A DNA stretch of 64,000 bases from Burkholderia sp. USMB20 (lineage in GTDB: Bacteria > Pseudomonadota > Gammaproteobacteria > Burkholderiales > Burkholderiaceae): assembly GCF_000949135.2 (NCBI RefSeq), contig NZ_JTAN02000019.1, forward strand, positions 620,001 to 684,000, in the 5' to 3' direction. The notes beneath the pieces are model-generated. The model had not been told where the DNA came from, searched no databases, and was given only the letters and a program-made list of their open reading frames with translations. Position 1 is the stretch's first letter; each line of letters starts with the position of its first letter. The position numbers and the translations under genes are program-made. Below, piece after piece: positions 33,615 through 44,875 of this stretch.

Positions 33615-33772
33615 TCGACTCTCTCACGAACAACAAAAAACGGTGCGGCAACCGGACGCAGCGTGCGGCAGCCCACCGCGCATTGTGCCACCGCCGGCTG
33701 CGACGTTATTACACAATGCAGCCGAAACGCGCGTTCATATACTCCAAAGCATCCAAAAAGCGCGAGACCATC

Positions 33773-35164
33773 ATGAGTTCCGGTTCTGCCGACACACTGT
33801 TCCGTCCCGATTTGCTCGCGAAGTACGGCGCGAACGGGCCGCGCTATACGTCCTACCCCACCGCGCTGCAGTTCCGCGACGAATTCGACCCGGCCGACTA
33901 CGTGCGCGCCGCGGGCGATCCCGGCGCGTCGGCGAGCGACCTGTCGCTGTACTTTCACATCCCGTTCTGCAACACGGCCTGCTTCTATTGCGGCTGCAAC
34001 AAGATCGCGACCAACAACCGCCGCCGCGCGCGCCCGTATCTCGAGCAACTGAAGCGCGAACTGGCGCTGCAGGCCGCGCTGTTCGATCCCGCGCGCCCGG
34101 TCACGCAGCTTCACTGGGGCGGCGGGACGCCGACCTTCCTGTCCGACGACGAAACGGCCGAGCTGATGGCGGCCACCCGCGAACATTTCGCGCTCGCGCC
34201 GGACGCCGACGCCGAGTTCTCGATCGAGATCGACCCGCGCACGGTCACGCCCGCGACGCTCGTCCACCTGCGCAACATCGGCTTCAACCGGCTGAGCCTC
34301 GGCGTGCAGGATTTCGATCCGGTCGTGCAGCAGGCGATCAACCGGATCCAGCCGCTCGCGATGACGGCCGACCTGCTGTCGGCCGCGCGCACGACGGGCT
34401 TCCAATCGGTCAGCGTCGACCTGATCTACGGGCTGCCGCACCAGACGGTCGCCGTGTTCGCGCGCACGCTCGAGACGATCATCGAGCTCGCGCCGGACCG
34501 CCTGTCGGTATTCGGCTACGCGCACATGCCGCACCTGTTCAAGATGCAGCGGCAGATCGACGACGCGACGCTGCCGCCGCCCGCAACGCGCATCGCACTG
34601 CTCGGCCTCGCGATCGACATGCTGACGCAGGCCGGTTACGTGTACATCGGGATGGACCACTTCGCGCGGCCGTCCGACGAACTCGTGCGCGCGCAGCGCA
34701 ACGGCACGCTGCAACGCAATTTCCAGGGCTACAGCACGCGCGCGGATACCGATCTGATCGGCTTCGGCGTGTCGTCGATCGGCAAGGTCGGCGACGTCTA
34801 CGCACAGAACGCGAAGGACCTGCCGGCCTATGGCGCCGCGCTCGACGCGGGCCGGCTGCCGATCGCGCGCGGCGTGCGGCTCACGCCCGACGACCGGCTG
34901 CGCCGCGACGTGATCACGCAGCTGATGTGCAACCTCGAACTGCCGTTCTCGCATATCGAGGCGGCGCACGGGATCCGCTTCGCCGATCACTTCGCGCGCG
35001 AGCTCGACGCGCTGCGCGGGTTCGAGCAGGACGGCCTGCTGACCGTCGCCGGCGACCGCCTGACGATCCATCCGGCCGGCCGGATGGTCGTACGCAACAT
35101 CGCGATGGCGTTCGACGCGTACCTCGGCCAGACGCCGCGGCAACGCTACTCGCGCACCGTCTGA
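33773..35164 (+). CDS. hemN: Oxygen-independent coproporphyrinogen III dehydrogenase HemN
   Basis: A 463-residue radical-SAM enzyme that decarboxylates coproporphyrinogen III to protoporphyrinogen IX without oxygen. The cluster motif is FHIPFCNTACFYCGC, with the extra cysteine typical of true HemN. YTSYPTALQF near the start, HWGGGTP, and the HemN C-terminal domain with LIGFGVSSIGKVG and RRDVITQLMC are also present. These distinguish HemN from HemW. The ATG at 33773 fits the family start; an in-frame ATG at 33722 would add 17 residues. Confidence 0.93.
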   Translation: MSSGSADTLFRPDLLAKYGANGPRYTSYPTALQFRDEFDPADYVRAAGDPGASASDLSLYFHIPFCNTACFYCGCNKIATNNRRRARPYLEQLKRELALQAALFDPARPVTQLHWGGGTPTFLSDDETAELMAATREHFALAPDADAEFSIEIDPRTVTPATLVHLRNIGFNRLSLGVQDFDPVVQQAINRIQPLAMTADLLSAARTTGFQSVSVDLIYGLPHQTVAVFARTLETIIELAPDRLSVFGYAHMPHLFKMQRQIDDATLPPPATRIALLGLAIDMLTQAGYVYIGMDHFARPSDELVRAQRNGTLQRNFQGYSTRADTDLIGFGVSSIGKVGDVYAQNAKDLPAYGAALDAGRLPIARGVRLTPDDRLRRDVITQLMCNLELPFSHIEAAHGIRFADHFARELDALRGFEQDGLLTVAGDRLTIHPAGRMVVRNIAMAFDAYLGQTPRQRYSRTV

Positions 35165-35236
35165 CACCGAACGGCCGCATGCGGGCGGCCGGTTTGATAA
35201 AGTAAGGGGCTCCACGCCCCTGCAAGAACCCGCACG

Positions 35237-35494
35237 ATGCGCACCACCAAAGCAACCCACGCGGTCGAACGCCTGAAGACCCGTTCCGGCAACCCGCAGT
35301 TCGCCGCCGTCGCGATGGCGGGCGGCCTGTTCTACCTGGTCGACCGCTCCGGCGGCACCGCCGAGAAACGCAGCGAGCCGCTGCCGCTCGACGAATTCGT
35401 CAGGTTCGTCGACGAATTCGGCCCCAAAAAGCCGCGCAAGGCGAGCAAGCTCGACCTCGCGTTCGAGGCGCAGATCAAGAAGAGCAAGGCGTAA
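35237..35494 (+). CDS. Conserved hypothetical small basic protein
   Basis: An 85-residue protein: MRTTKATHAVERLKTRSGNP, then AMAGGLFYLVDRSGGTAEKR and a Lys-rich tail (FGPKKPRKASKLDLAF). No domain is recognised. It has its own start 72 bases after hemN and is followed by the methyltransferase gene. I recall such a short gene as conserved in Burkholderia, but that is memory only. Confidence 0.7.
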   Translation: MRTTKATHAVERLKTRSGNPQFAAVAMAGGLFYLVDRSGGTAEKRSEPLPLDEFVRFVDEFGPKKPRKASKLDLAFEAQIKKSKA

Positions 35495-35598
35495 AGGTCT
35501 GTTGCAGGCCGTCTGAAGGCTTCGCCGCCGCCCCGTTTGGTACAATCACGAAGTTTCTCTATCCCCGCTGATGGCCGACCTGGCTGCGTGACCACACC

Positions 35599-36255
35599 AT
35601 GAATATCGAAAACGCGCGTTTCAACATGATCGAACAACAGATCCGGCCGTGGGACGTGCTGGATCTGGACGTCCTGGGCCTGCTGTCGATCGTCAAGCGT
35701 GAACACTACGTGTCGCCCGAACACCGCGATCTCGCGTTCGCCGACCTCGAGCTGCCGCTGCCCGGCGGCCGCAGCAAGATGCTGTTCCCGCGCGTCGAAG
35801 CGCGCGTGCTGCAGGAACTGGCGGTCAAGAAGCACGAGAACGTGCTCGTGATCGGCGCGGGTTCGGGCTACCTGGCCGCGCTGTTCGCGCATCGCGCGCA
35901 GCACGTGACGGCCGTCGAGATCGATCCGGCCATCGCGAAGTTCGCGGCCGACAACCTGCGCAACGACGGCGTGACGAACGCGGAAGTCGCGCTCGGCGAC
36001 GGCTCGCTCGGCTGGCCCGACAAGGCGCCGTACGACGTGATCTGCGTCGCGGGCGGCCTGCCGGTCGTGCCGCAGCAGATGCTCGAACAGCTGAAGATCG
36101 GCGGCCGCCTGTCGGCGTTCGTCGGCGGCCGTCCGGTGATGAAGGCGCAGGTCATCACGCGCATCGACGACAAGCAGTACCGCGTCGCCGACGTATTCGA
36201 AACCTACGTCGACCACCTCGTCAACGCGATCGAACCGTCGCGTTTCAAGTTCTGA
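35599..36255 (+). CDS. Protein-L-isoaspartate O-methyltransferase-like protein
   Basis: A 218-residue SAM methyltransferase of the Pcm family. MIEQQIRPWDVLD is the family N-terminus; the SAM motif is VLVIGAGSGYLAALFA, followed by VTAVEIDPAIAKFA and GDGSLGWPDKAPYDVI. Pcm enzymes repair isoaspartyl residues. This version, which lacks some Pcm substrate-loop residues, commonly sits before a rhodanese gene and tolC in beta-proteobacteria, so repair activity is not certain. It is followed 11 bases later by the rhodanese gene. Confidence 0.85.
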   Translation: MNIENARFNMIEQQIRPWDVLDLDVLGLLSIVKREHYVSPEHRDLAFADLELPLPGGRSKMLFPRVEARVLQELAVKKHENVLVIGAGSGYLAALFAHRAQHVTAVEIDPAIAKFAADNLRNDGVTNAEVALGDGSLGWPDKAPYDVICVAGGLPVVPQQMLEQLKIGGRLSAFVGGRPVMKAQVITRIDDKQYRVADVFETYVDHLVNAIEPSRFKF

Positions 36256-36266
36256 GCGGCGGCCCC

Positions 36267-36590
36267 ATGCAGATCCTGACGCCCGCGATGCTCGCGGAAT
36301 GGCTTCACGATCCGGCGCGCCCCGCGCCGGTCGTGCTCGACGTGCGCGAGCCGTGGGAAATCTCGACCGCGCAGATCGCCGGCAGCGTGTCGATCCCGAT
36401 GCAGCAGATCCCCGCGCGCAGCGAGGAGCTCGACGACGAAGCGGAAATCGTCTGCGTGTGCCATCACGGGATGCGCAGCGCGCAGGTCGCGATGTTCCTC
36501 GAATCGCGCGGCTTCACGAAGCTGTACAACCTGCAGGGCGGCATCGACGCGTGGTCGCGTGACGTCGATCCGTCCGTACCGCGTTACTGA
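36267..36590 (+). CDS. Rhodanese-domain sulfurtransferase
   Basis: A 107-residue single rhodanese domain. VVLDVREPWEI is the CH2A motif and the active loop is CHHGMRSAQ with the catalytic cysteine in VCVCHHGMRS. GFTKLYNLQGGIDAWS closes the domain. It transfers sulfur from a persulfide to an acceptor; the partner is unknown. It starts 11 bases after the methyltransferase-like gene, an operon. A terminator follows at 36661. Confidence 0.9.
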   Translation: MQILTPAMLAEWLHDPARPAPVVLDVREPWEISTAQIAGSVSIPMQQIPARSEELDDEAEIVCVCHHGMRSAQVAMFLESRGFTKLYNLQGGIDAWSRDVDPSVPRY

Positions 36591-37063
36591 CCTTCCCGGC
36601 GGCGCATCGCGCGCCGCCGCGGCGACCGGCGAGTAATAGCCGATCGCTCCAGTCCCGCCGAACGGGCGCGCATCGCGCGCCCGTTTGCGTTTCTGCTGCA
36701 CCGTTCCATCCTCTTTCGTTTGTTTCCGCACGCCGGCCATCCGCGTCCGCTCGATGACGCGAGGCGGCGAGAACCCGGGCAACGCACCCGTCGAGCGGAG
36801 CGCCTCGCCCTTCCCCTGGCACTTCATGACCAAGCCGTGTGCACGCGACGCCGACACGACACGCCGGATGCGTGCGCATCGATCACGCGCCGCCCCCCTT
36901 CGACGTGCGGCGCACGCGCTCGAACCCGGGCCCCAGCCGTGCACCATTTGCGCCCGCACGAGCGCACCGCAACGGATCGCGCATGCTGCACGACGCGTCA
37001 TGCGCACCGCGCCGGCGCCCCGCGGCGCCCCGCACAGGCACGCCTGGCGTGCATCGGCGCGAC
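36591..37063. other. Intergenic region upstream of the urea transport operon
   Basis: A terminator-like hairpin lies at 36661-36685. The rest has no supported gene; overlapping frames here have no ribosome binding sites. An NtrC-type half site TGCACCA is at 36940-36946, about 120 bases before the sigma-54 promoter, a usual enhancer distance. Confidence 0.45.
36661..36690 (+). terminator. Hairpin terminator after the rhodanese gene
   Basis: AACGGGCGCG (36661-36670) and CGCGCCCGTT (36676-36685) with loop CATCG. The T-run is short, so strength is moderate. Confidence 0.6.
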
Positions 37064-37079
37064 TGGCACATGCCTTGCG
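37064..37079 (+). promoter_or_regulatory. Sigma-54 promoter of urtABCDE
   Basis: TGGCAC-ATGCC-TTGCG, with GG at 37065-37066 and GC at 37077-37078, exactly 10 bases apart, matches the RpoN consensus. It ends 59 bases before the urtA start. Expression under nitrogen limitation through NtrC is the natural reading. Confidence 0.85.
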
Positions 37080-37138
37080 TTACTCCGATGCCGGCGCCGC
37101 CACGGCGCACGCACATCCAACATGACAAGGGGATCCCG

Positions 37139-38446
37139 ATGAAACGTCGCAGTCTGTTGAAGTTCGGTTCGATGGCCGGTGCACTCGCGCTGGCAGGCAA
37201 GAGTCCGTTCGCTCACGCGGCCGATGCGGGCACGGGCCCGATCAAGGTCGGCATCCTGCATTCGCTGTCGGGCACGATGGCGATCTCCGAAACGTCGCTG
37301 AAGGACACGGCGCTGATGACGATCGCCGAGATCAACAAGAACGGCGGCGTGATGGGCCGCAAGCTCGAGCCGGTGGTCGTCGATCCCGCATCGAACTGGC
37401 CGCTGTTCGCGGAGAAGGCGCGCCAGCTGCTCACGCAGGACAAGGTCGCGTGCGTGTTCGGCTGCTGGACGTCGGTGTCGCGCAAGTCGGTGCTGCCGGT
37501 GTTCGAGGAACTGAACGGCCTGCTCTACTACCCGGTGCAATACGAAGGCGAGGAAATGTCGCGCAACGTGTTCTACACGGGCGCCGCGCCGAACCAGCAG
37601 GCGATCCCCGCCGTCGAGTACCTGATGAGCGCGGAAGGCGGCGGCGCGAAGCGCTTCTTCCTGCTCGGCACCGACTACGTGTATCCGCGCACGACCAACA
37701 AGATCCTGCGCGCGTTCCTGAAATCGAAGGGCGTGAAGGACGCCGACATTCAGGAGGTCTACACGCCGTTCGGCCACAGCGATTACCAGACGATCGTCGC
37801 GAACATCAAGAACTTCGCCCAGGGCGGCAAGACGACCGTGGTCTCGACGATCAACGGCGATTCGAACGTGCCGTTCTACAAGGAACTCGGCAACCAGGGG
37901 ATCAAGGCGACCGACGTGCCGGTGGTCGCGTTCTCGGTCGGCGAGGAAGAGCTGCGCGGGATCGACACGAAGCCGCTCGTCGGCCATCTCGCCGCGTGGA
38001 ACTACTTCATGTCGGTGAAGAACCCGACCAACACGAAGTTCAAGGACCAGTTCGCCGCGTGGGTAAAGGCGAACAACCTGCCGGGCGGTGCGAAGCGCGT
38101 GACGAACGATCCGATGGAGGCAACCTACGTGGGCATCCACATGTGGAAGCAGGCCGTCGAAAAGGCGAAGAGCACCGACGTCGACAAGGTGCGCGTCGCG
38201 ATGATCGGCCAGACGGTTGCCGGCCCCTCGGGCTTCACGCTCGCGATGGACGGCAACCATCACCTGCACAAGCCGGTGATGATCGGCGAGATCCGCGGCG
38301 ACGGGCAATTCAACGTCGTGTGGAAGACGAAGACCGCGGTGCGCGCGCAGCCGTGGAGCCCGTTCATCGCAGGCAACCAGGGCAAGCCGGACATCGTCAG
38401 CTCGATCCCGGCGTTCCTGCGCCGGCAGCGCGCGGCGCTGGCCTGA
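37139..38446 (+). CDS. urtA: Urea ABC transporter, substrate-binding protein UrtA
   Basis: A 435-residue periplasmic binding protein. The signal sequence is of the twin-arginine type (MKRRSLLKFGSMAGALALAG, cleaved after AHA). The mature protein begins IKVGILHSLSGTMAISETSL and has FGCWTSVSRKSVLPV, YYPVQYEGEE and GTDYVYPRTTN, the UrtA signature residues for binding urea. AAGGGGAT precedes the ATG. It is first in the order urtABCDE followed by urease genes, which fixes its role in high-affinity urea uptake. Confidence 0.96.
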   Translation: MKRRSLLKFGSMAGALALAGKSPFAHAADAGTGPIKVGILHSLSGTMAISETSLKDTALMTIAEINKNGGVMGRKLEPVVVDPASNWPLFAEKARQLLTQDKVACVFGCWTSVSRKSVLPVFEELNGLLYYPVQYEGEEMSRNVFYTGAAPNQQAIPAVEYLMSAEGGGAKRFFLLGTDYVYPRTTNKILRAFLKSKGVKDADIQEVYTPFGHSDYQTIVANIKNFAQGGKTTVVSTINGDSNVPFYKELGNQGIKATDVPVVAFSVGEEELRGIDTKPLVGHLAAWNYFMSVKNPTNTKFKDQFAAWVKANNLPGGAKRVTNDPMEATYVGIHMWKQAVEKAKSTDVDKVRVAMIGQTVAGPSGFTLAMDGNHHLHKPVMIGEIRGDGQFNVVWKTKTAVRAQPWSPFIAGNQGKPDIVSSIPAFLRRQRAALA

Positions 38447-38579
38447 TGCGATGCGGGGCGCTGCGCACCGGCGTGGCGCTCCGCTTGCAGGATGGTGCGC
38501 GAATGCCGGTACTCACCGTAACGCATCGCACGCGCACCGCCGCACGAACCCGCTTTCCCACGCCCGACAGGATCTCCCG

Positions 38580-40199
38580 ATGCCTACACGCTTTCGCCGC
38601 GCCGCCGTCGCGGTCGTCGCCTGTGCCGCGCTGGCGGGCGCACTGCCGCGCGCCGCGTTCGCCCTGACGGCCGCCGATACGGCTGCGCTCGCCGGCGACG
38701 ACTTCGACGCGAAGACGGCCGCGGTCGACCGTCTCGCCGCCGATGCCGACCCGCGCGCCGTCGCGTTGCTCAATGCGCTGTCGAGCGGCGACGCGCTCGC
38801 GACCGGCGACGGCCGCCTGCTGATCCAGACCGGCGACACCGCGCACGACGCGCTCACGCAAGCCGCGACGCCGGCCGGCGACGCGCAGCCCGTGATGCTG
38901 AACAACCTGCTGCGCACGAAGATCGCCGGCGCGCTGTCGGGCCTCGCACTCGCGTCGCCCGACAGCGCCGCGCGCCGCGACGCGATCGATGCGCTGCTGA
39001 AGTCGCCCGACCCGGCGCTCAAGCCGATGATCGATCGCGCGCGCGCGAAGGAAACCGATCCCGCGCTGAAGCGCCGCCTCGACGCACTGTGGGCCATCGC
39101 CGCGCTGCACGACGCCGATCCGGCGAAGCGTCTGGAAGCCGTGCAGGTGGTGGCCGCGCGCCGCGACCTCGACATGATCGAGCAGTTGCGCCCGCTCGTC
39201 GCGAAGAATGCCGACGGCAGCTACACGGAACCCGACGCGCGCGTGCGCGACGCCGCGCAGCAAGGCCTCGACGCATTGCACGCGCTGCAGCGCCGCGGCG
39301 AAATCGCCGGCACCGTGTTCGCGGGCCTGTCGCTCGGCAGCGTGCTGCTGCTCGCGGCGCTCGGCCTCGCGATCACGTACGGGCTGATCGGCGTGATCAA
39401 CATGGCGCACGGTGAATTCCTGATGATCGGTGCGTACGCAACCTATGTCGTGCAGACGCTGATCCAGCGCTACGCGCCGGCCGCGTTCGACTGGTATCCG
39501 CTCGTCGCGGTGCCCGTCTCGTTCGCGGCGGCCGCGCTGGTCGGCGTCGTGCTGGAGCGGCTCGTGCTGCGGCACCTGTACGGCCGCCCGCTCGAGACGC
39601 TGCTCGCGACCTTCGGCGTGAGCCTGATCCTGATCCAGGCGACGCGCATGCTGTTCGGCGCGCAGAACGTGCAGGTCGTGAACCCGTCGTGGATGAGCGG
39701 CGGCGTCACCGTGATGCAGAACCTGATCCTGCCGTACAACCGGCTCGCGATCCTCGCGTTCGCGCTCGCGGTCGTGTGCGTCGCGTGGGGCGTGCTGACG
39801 AAGACGCGGCTCGGCCTGTTCGTGCGCGCGGTCACGCAGAACCGCCGGATGGCCGCGTGCGTCGGCGTGAAGACCGCGCGCGTCGACGCGTATGCGTTCG
39901 CGTTCGGCGCGGGCATCGCGGGCCTCGGCGGCTGCGCGCTGTCGCAGATCGGCAACGTGGGCCCCGACCTCGGGCAGAACTACATCATCGATTCGTTCAT
40001 GGCGGTCGTGCTCGGCGGCGTCGGCCAGATCGCCGGCACCGTGCTCGGCGGCTTCGGGCTCGGTCTCGTCAGCAAGGCGATCGAGCCGTTCTGGGGCGCC
40101 GTGCTCGCGAAGATCGCGGTGCTCGTGATGATCGTGCTGTTCATCCAGAAACGTCCGCAGGGCATGTTCGCCCCGAAGGGACGCAGCGCGGAGGCCTGA
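38580..40199 (+). CDS. urtB: Urea ABC transporter, permease UrtB
   Basis: A 539-residue LivH-type permease. After a signal peptide (AVVACAALAGALPRAAFA) it has an Ala/Asp-rich periplasmic domain of about 210 residues typical of UrtB, then the membrane domain from VFAGLSLGSVLLLAALGLAI. Motifs NMAHGEFLMIGAY and GGCALSQIGNVGPDLGQNYI are family marks. AGGAT precedes the ATG at 38580. Confidence 0.95.
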   Translation: MPTRFRRAAVAVVACAALAGALPRAAFALTAADTAALAGDDFDAKTAAVDRLAADADPRAVALLNALSSGDALATGDGRLLIQTGDTAHDALTQAATPAGDAQPVMLNNLLRTKIAGALSGLALASPDSAARRDAIDALLKSPDPALKPMIDRARAKETDPALKRRLDALWAIAALHDADPAKRLEAVQVVAARRDLDMIEQLRPLVAKNADGSYTEPDARVRDAAQQGLDALHALQRRGEIAGTVFAGLSLGSVLLLAALGLAITYGLIGVINMAHGEFLMIGAYATYVVQTLIQRYAPAAFDWYPLVAVPVSFAAAALVGVVLERLVLRHLYGRPLETLLATFGVSLILIQATRMLFGAQNVQVVNPSWMSGGVTVMQNLILPYNRLAILAFALAVVCVAWGVLTKTRLGLFVRAVTQNRRMAACVGVKTARVDAYAFAFGAGIAGLGGCALSQIGNVGPDLGQNYIIDSFMAVVLGGVGQIAGTVLGGFGLGLVSKAIEPFWGAVLAKIAVLVMIVLFIQKRPQGMFAPKGRSAEA

Positions 40200-40200
40200 C

Positions 40201-41388
40201 ATGACTTCAATCACCGATTCGTTGTCGAAGCCGATCGCCGACGCGCCGAAGCCCGCTGCCGCCGCGCGTGCGGAAGAAAAATTCGCGCTCGGCCTGCCGC
40301 CCCGCCCCGCGCTGCTGTCGCGTCGCGCATGGCTCGCGCTCGTCGCGCTGTGCGTCGCGATCGGCATCGGCGTGCCGCTCGCCGCGCTGGTCGCGCCCGA
40401 GTCGAGCGCGTTCCATCTGTCCGCGTATGCGATGACGCTCGCCGGCAAGCTGATGTGCTACGCGATCGCCGCGCTCGCGCTCGATCTCGTGTGGGGCTAC
40501 TGCGGCATTCTCAGCCTCGGCCACGGCCTCTTCTTCGCGCTCGGCGGTTATGCGATCGGCATGTACCTGATGCGCGAGATCGGCCGCGACGGCAAGTACG
40601 GCAGCGACCTGCCCGACTTCATGGTGTTTCTCGACTGGCATCAACTGCCGTGGTACTGGAGCGGCACGCAGCATCTCGCGTGGGCGCTCGCGCTGGTCGT
40701 GCTCGTGCCGGCCGTGCTCGCGTGGGTGTTCGGCTTCTTCACGTTCCGCTCGCGCGTGAAGGGCGTGTACCTGTCGATCATCACGCAGGCGCTGACGTTC
40801 GCGGCGATGCTGCTGTTCTTTCGCAACGAGACGGGCTTCGGCGGCAACAACGGCTTCACCGACTTCAAGCGCATCGCCGGGTTTCCGATCACGTCGCCCG
40901 GCACGCGCACGGTGCTGTTGCTGCTGACCTTCGCGACGCTCGTGCTCGCGTTCATCGTCGCGCGCGCAATCGTCACCAGCAAGCTCGGGCGCGTGGTCAC
41001 CGCGGTGCGCGACGGCGAGACGCGGCTGATGTTCCTCGGCTACAGCCCGCTAGCGTACAAGCTGTTCGTGTGGACGCTGTCGGCCGTGCTGTGCGGGATC
41101 GCGGGCGCGTTGTACGTGCCGCAGGTCGGCATCATCAACCCCGGCGAGATGTCGCCCGGCAACTCGATCGAAATGGCGATCTGGGTCGCGGTGGGCGGGC
41201 GCGGTACGCTGATCGGGCCGATCGTCGGCGCGTTCGCGGTGAACGGCGCGAAGAGCCTCTTTACCGCGTACTTCGCCGAATACTGGCTGTTCTTTCTCGG
41301 CCTGATCTTCGTGCTCGTGCCGCTTCTGCTGCCGCGCGGCATCATGGGCCTCGTCGACACGCTGCTCGCAAAGGGGAAACGCGGATGA
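40201..41388 (+). CDS. urtC: Urea ABC transporter, permease UrtC
   Basis: A 395-residue LivM-type permease starting directly after urtB (one base gap). It has KLMCYAIAALALDLVWGYCG, SLGHGLFFALGGYAIGMYLM and FGGNNGFTDFK, then about eight hydrophobic segments. It pairs with UrtB to form the urea channel. Its stop overlaps the start of urtD (ATGA). Confidence 0.95.
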   Translation: MTSITDSLSKPIADAPKPAAAARAEEKFALGLPPRPALLSRRAWLALVALCVAIGIGVPLAALVAPESSAFHLSAYAMTLAGKLMCYAIAALALDLVWGYCGILSLGHGLFFALGGYAIGMYLMREIGRDGKYGSDLPDFMVFLDWHQLPWYWSGTQHLAWALALVVLVPAVLAWVFGFFTFRSRVKGVYLSIITQALTFAAMLLFFRNETGFGGNNGFTDFKRIAGFPITSPGTRTVLLLLTFATLVLAFIVARAIVTSKLGRVVTAVRDGETRLMFLGYSPLAYKLFVWTLSAVLCGIAGALYVPQVGIINPGEMSPGNSIEMAIWVAVGGRGTLIGPIVGAFAVNGAKSLFTAYFAEYWLFFLGLIFVLVPLLLPRGIMGLVDTLLAKGKRG

Positions 41389-42242
41389 ACGGCACCGCCC
41401 TCTACCAGTTCACGCCGCCGCCCGAGGACGAGCTGCTGGCCGTCAGCGGCAGCGCATCGATGGGCCGCGTGGCGCCGCCCGGCATCGACACGTCGCACGG
41501 CACGATCCTCTACCTCGAGGACATCGAGGTGAGCTTCGACGGCTTTCGCGCGCTGAACAAGCTGTCGCTCGCGATCGACGCGGGCGAGCTGCGCTGCGTG
41601 ATCGGCCCGAACGGCGCGGGCAAGACGACGATGATGGACGTGATCACCGGCAAGACGCGGCCCGATGCGGGCAAGGTGTTTCTCGGCCAGACCATCGACC
41701 TCGCGCGAATGAACGAACCCGCGATTGCGCGCGCGGGGATCGGCCGCAAGTTCCAGAAGCCGACCGTGTTCGAACAGCATCCGGTGTGGGAAAACCTCGA
41801 ACTGGCGATGCAGACCGACAAGGGCTGGCTCGCGTCGCTGCGCGCGCGGCTCGACCGCGCGGCGCAGGCGAAGATCGAGGAGACGCTCGCGCTGATCGGC
41901 CTCGAAAGCGACGCGTATCGCGCGGCCGGCGAGTTGTCGCACGGGCAGAAGCAGCGGCTCGAGATCGGCATGCTGCTGATGCAGCGCCCCGCCCTGCTGC
42001 TGCTCGACGAGCCGGCGGCCGGGATGACCGACCACGAGACGATGGAACTCGCGAAACTGCTGAACACGCTGCGCGGCACCTGCTCGATGATGGTCGTCGA
42101 GCACGACATGGAGTTCGTCGCGGCGCTCGCGGGCGACACGGGCCGCGTGACGGTGATGGCCGAAGGCGCGGTGCTCGCGCAAGGCACGCTCGACCAGGTC
42201 AAGCGCGACGACGCGGTGATCGAGTCTTACCTCGGACGGTGA
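41385..42242 (+). CDS. urtD: Urea ABC transporter, ATPase UrtD
   Basis: A 285-residue ABC ATPase. Walker A is GPNGAGKTT, the signature is LSHGQKQRLEIGMLLM, and Walker B is LLLLDEPAAGMTDHE. The N-terminal 40 residues before LYLEDIEVSFDGF are an extension usual in UrtD. ATGA overlap with urtC shows translational coupling. It energises transport with UrtE. Confidence 0.96.
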   Translation: MNGTALYQFTPPPEDELLAVSGSASMGRVAPPGIDTSHGTILYLEDIEVSFDGFRALNKLSLAIDAGELRCVIGPNGAGKTTMMDVITGKTRPDAGKVFLGQTIDLARMNEPAIARAGIGRKFQKPTVFEQHPVWENLELAMQTDKGWLASLRARLDRAAQAKIEETLALIGLESDAYRAAGELSHGQKQRLEIGMLLMQRPALLLLDEPAAGMTDHETMELAKLLNTLRGTCSMMVVEHDMEFVAALAGDTGRVTVMAEGAVLAQGTLDQVKRDDAVIESYLGR

Positions 42243-42246
42243 CGCA

Positions 42247-43988
<1,742 letters not shown>

Positions 43989-44094
43989 GCACGCGGCCCG
44001 GCACGCACCGTTTCGGCGCAGCAGCACCGCCCGCGCTGCCCACGATCCATGCATCGCGCACCACGATCGCGCATCCCCGCACGCCGCACCGACA

Positions 44095-44110
44095 TGGCAC
44101 GCACCTTGCT
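44095..44110 (+). promoter_or_regulatory. Sigma-54 promoter of ureABCEFG
   Basis: TGGCAC-GCACC-TTGCT; GG (44096-44097) and GC (44108-44109) are 10 bases apart, an ideal RpoN promoter. It ends 114 bases before ureA. Confidence 0.85.
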
Positions 44111-44224
44111 GCTTACATATCGGATACACGACGCAGGAACAACGGCGCGGTGCTACGATGAACCGCGCCCCCGCCGGCATCCCGCGCACCGATAAAAATT
44201 ACGTTTTCCTGAACGACTGCCTTC

Positions 44225-44527
44225 ATGAAACTGACTCCCCGAGAAAAGGACAAGCTGCTGATCTTCACGGCAGCGCTGCTGGCCGAGCGCCGCCGCGCGC
44301 GCGGGCTGAAGCTCAACTATCCGGAAGCGGTCGCGTTCATCACCGCCGCGCTGATGGAAGCGGCGCGCGACGGCAAGACCGTCGCCGAGGTGATGCACTA
44401 CGGCACGACGCTGCTCACGCGCGACGACGTGATGGATGGCGTGCCGGAGATGATCCCCGACATCCAGGTCGAGGCGACCTTCCCGGACGGCACCAAGCTC
44501 GTCACCGTCCACCACCCGATTCCGTGA
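44225..44527 (+). CDS. ureA: Urease gamma subunit UreA
   Basis: 100 residues, the full family length: [33 protein letters not shown]-like [29 protein letters not shown] and [20 protein letters not shown]. It is part of the (UreABC)3 enzyme. GAGAAAAGGA occurs just inside; the ATG at 44225 fits the family start. Confidence 0.97.
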
Positions 44528-44541
44528 CCGAGGTAGCACGC

Positions 44542-44847
44542 ATGATCCCCGGCGAAATCCTCACCGACGACGGCGAGCACGAACTGAACGCGGGCCGCGC
44601 GACGATCTCGCTCGTCGTCGCGAACACCGGCGACCGCCCGGTGCAGGTCGGCTCGCACTACCACTTCTTCGAAGTCAACGACGCGCTGTCGTTCGATCGC
44701 GCGGCCGCGCGCGGCTTCCGGCTCAACATCGCGGCCGGCACGGCCGTGCGCTTCGAGCCGGGCCAGACGCGCACCGTCGAGCTCGTCGAGCTGGCCGGCG
44801 AACGCGCCGTCTATGGTTTTCAGGGCAAGGTGATGGGGCCGCTGTAA
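44542..44847 (+). CDS. ureB: Urease beta subunit UreB
   Basis: 101 residues: [40 protein letters not shown] and [17 protein letters not shown], the conserved UreB blocks. It starts 14 bases after ureA. Longer in-frame readings into ureA are shadows. Confidence 0.97.
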   Translation: MIPGEILTDDGEHELNAGRATISLVVANTGDRPVQVGSHYHFFEVNDALSFDRAAARGFRLNIAAGTAVRFEPGQTRTVELVELAGERAVYGFQGKVMGPL

Positions 44848-44875
44848 GCCGCGCCCCGCTCTTCAGGAACAGCAC

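Noticed and set aside
33338-35545. Long minus-strand open frame opposite hemN
   Set aside because: Composition is the Arg/Glu/Val-rich antisense of a coding gene; no motif. The same holds for the long frames opposite ureC (44882-47218), ubiD (3366-5021), urtA and galE.
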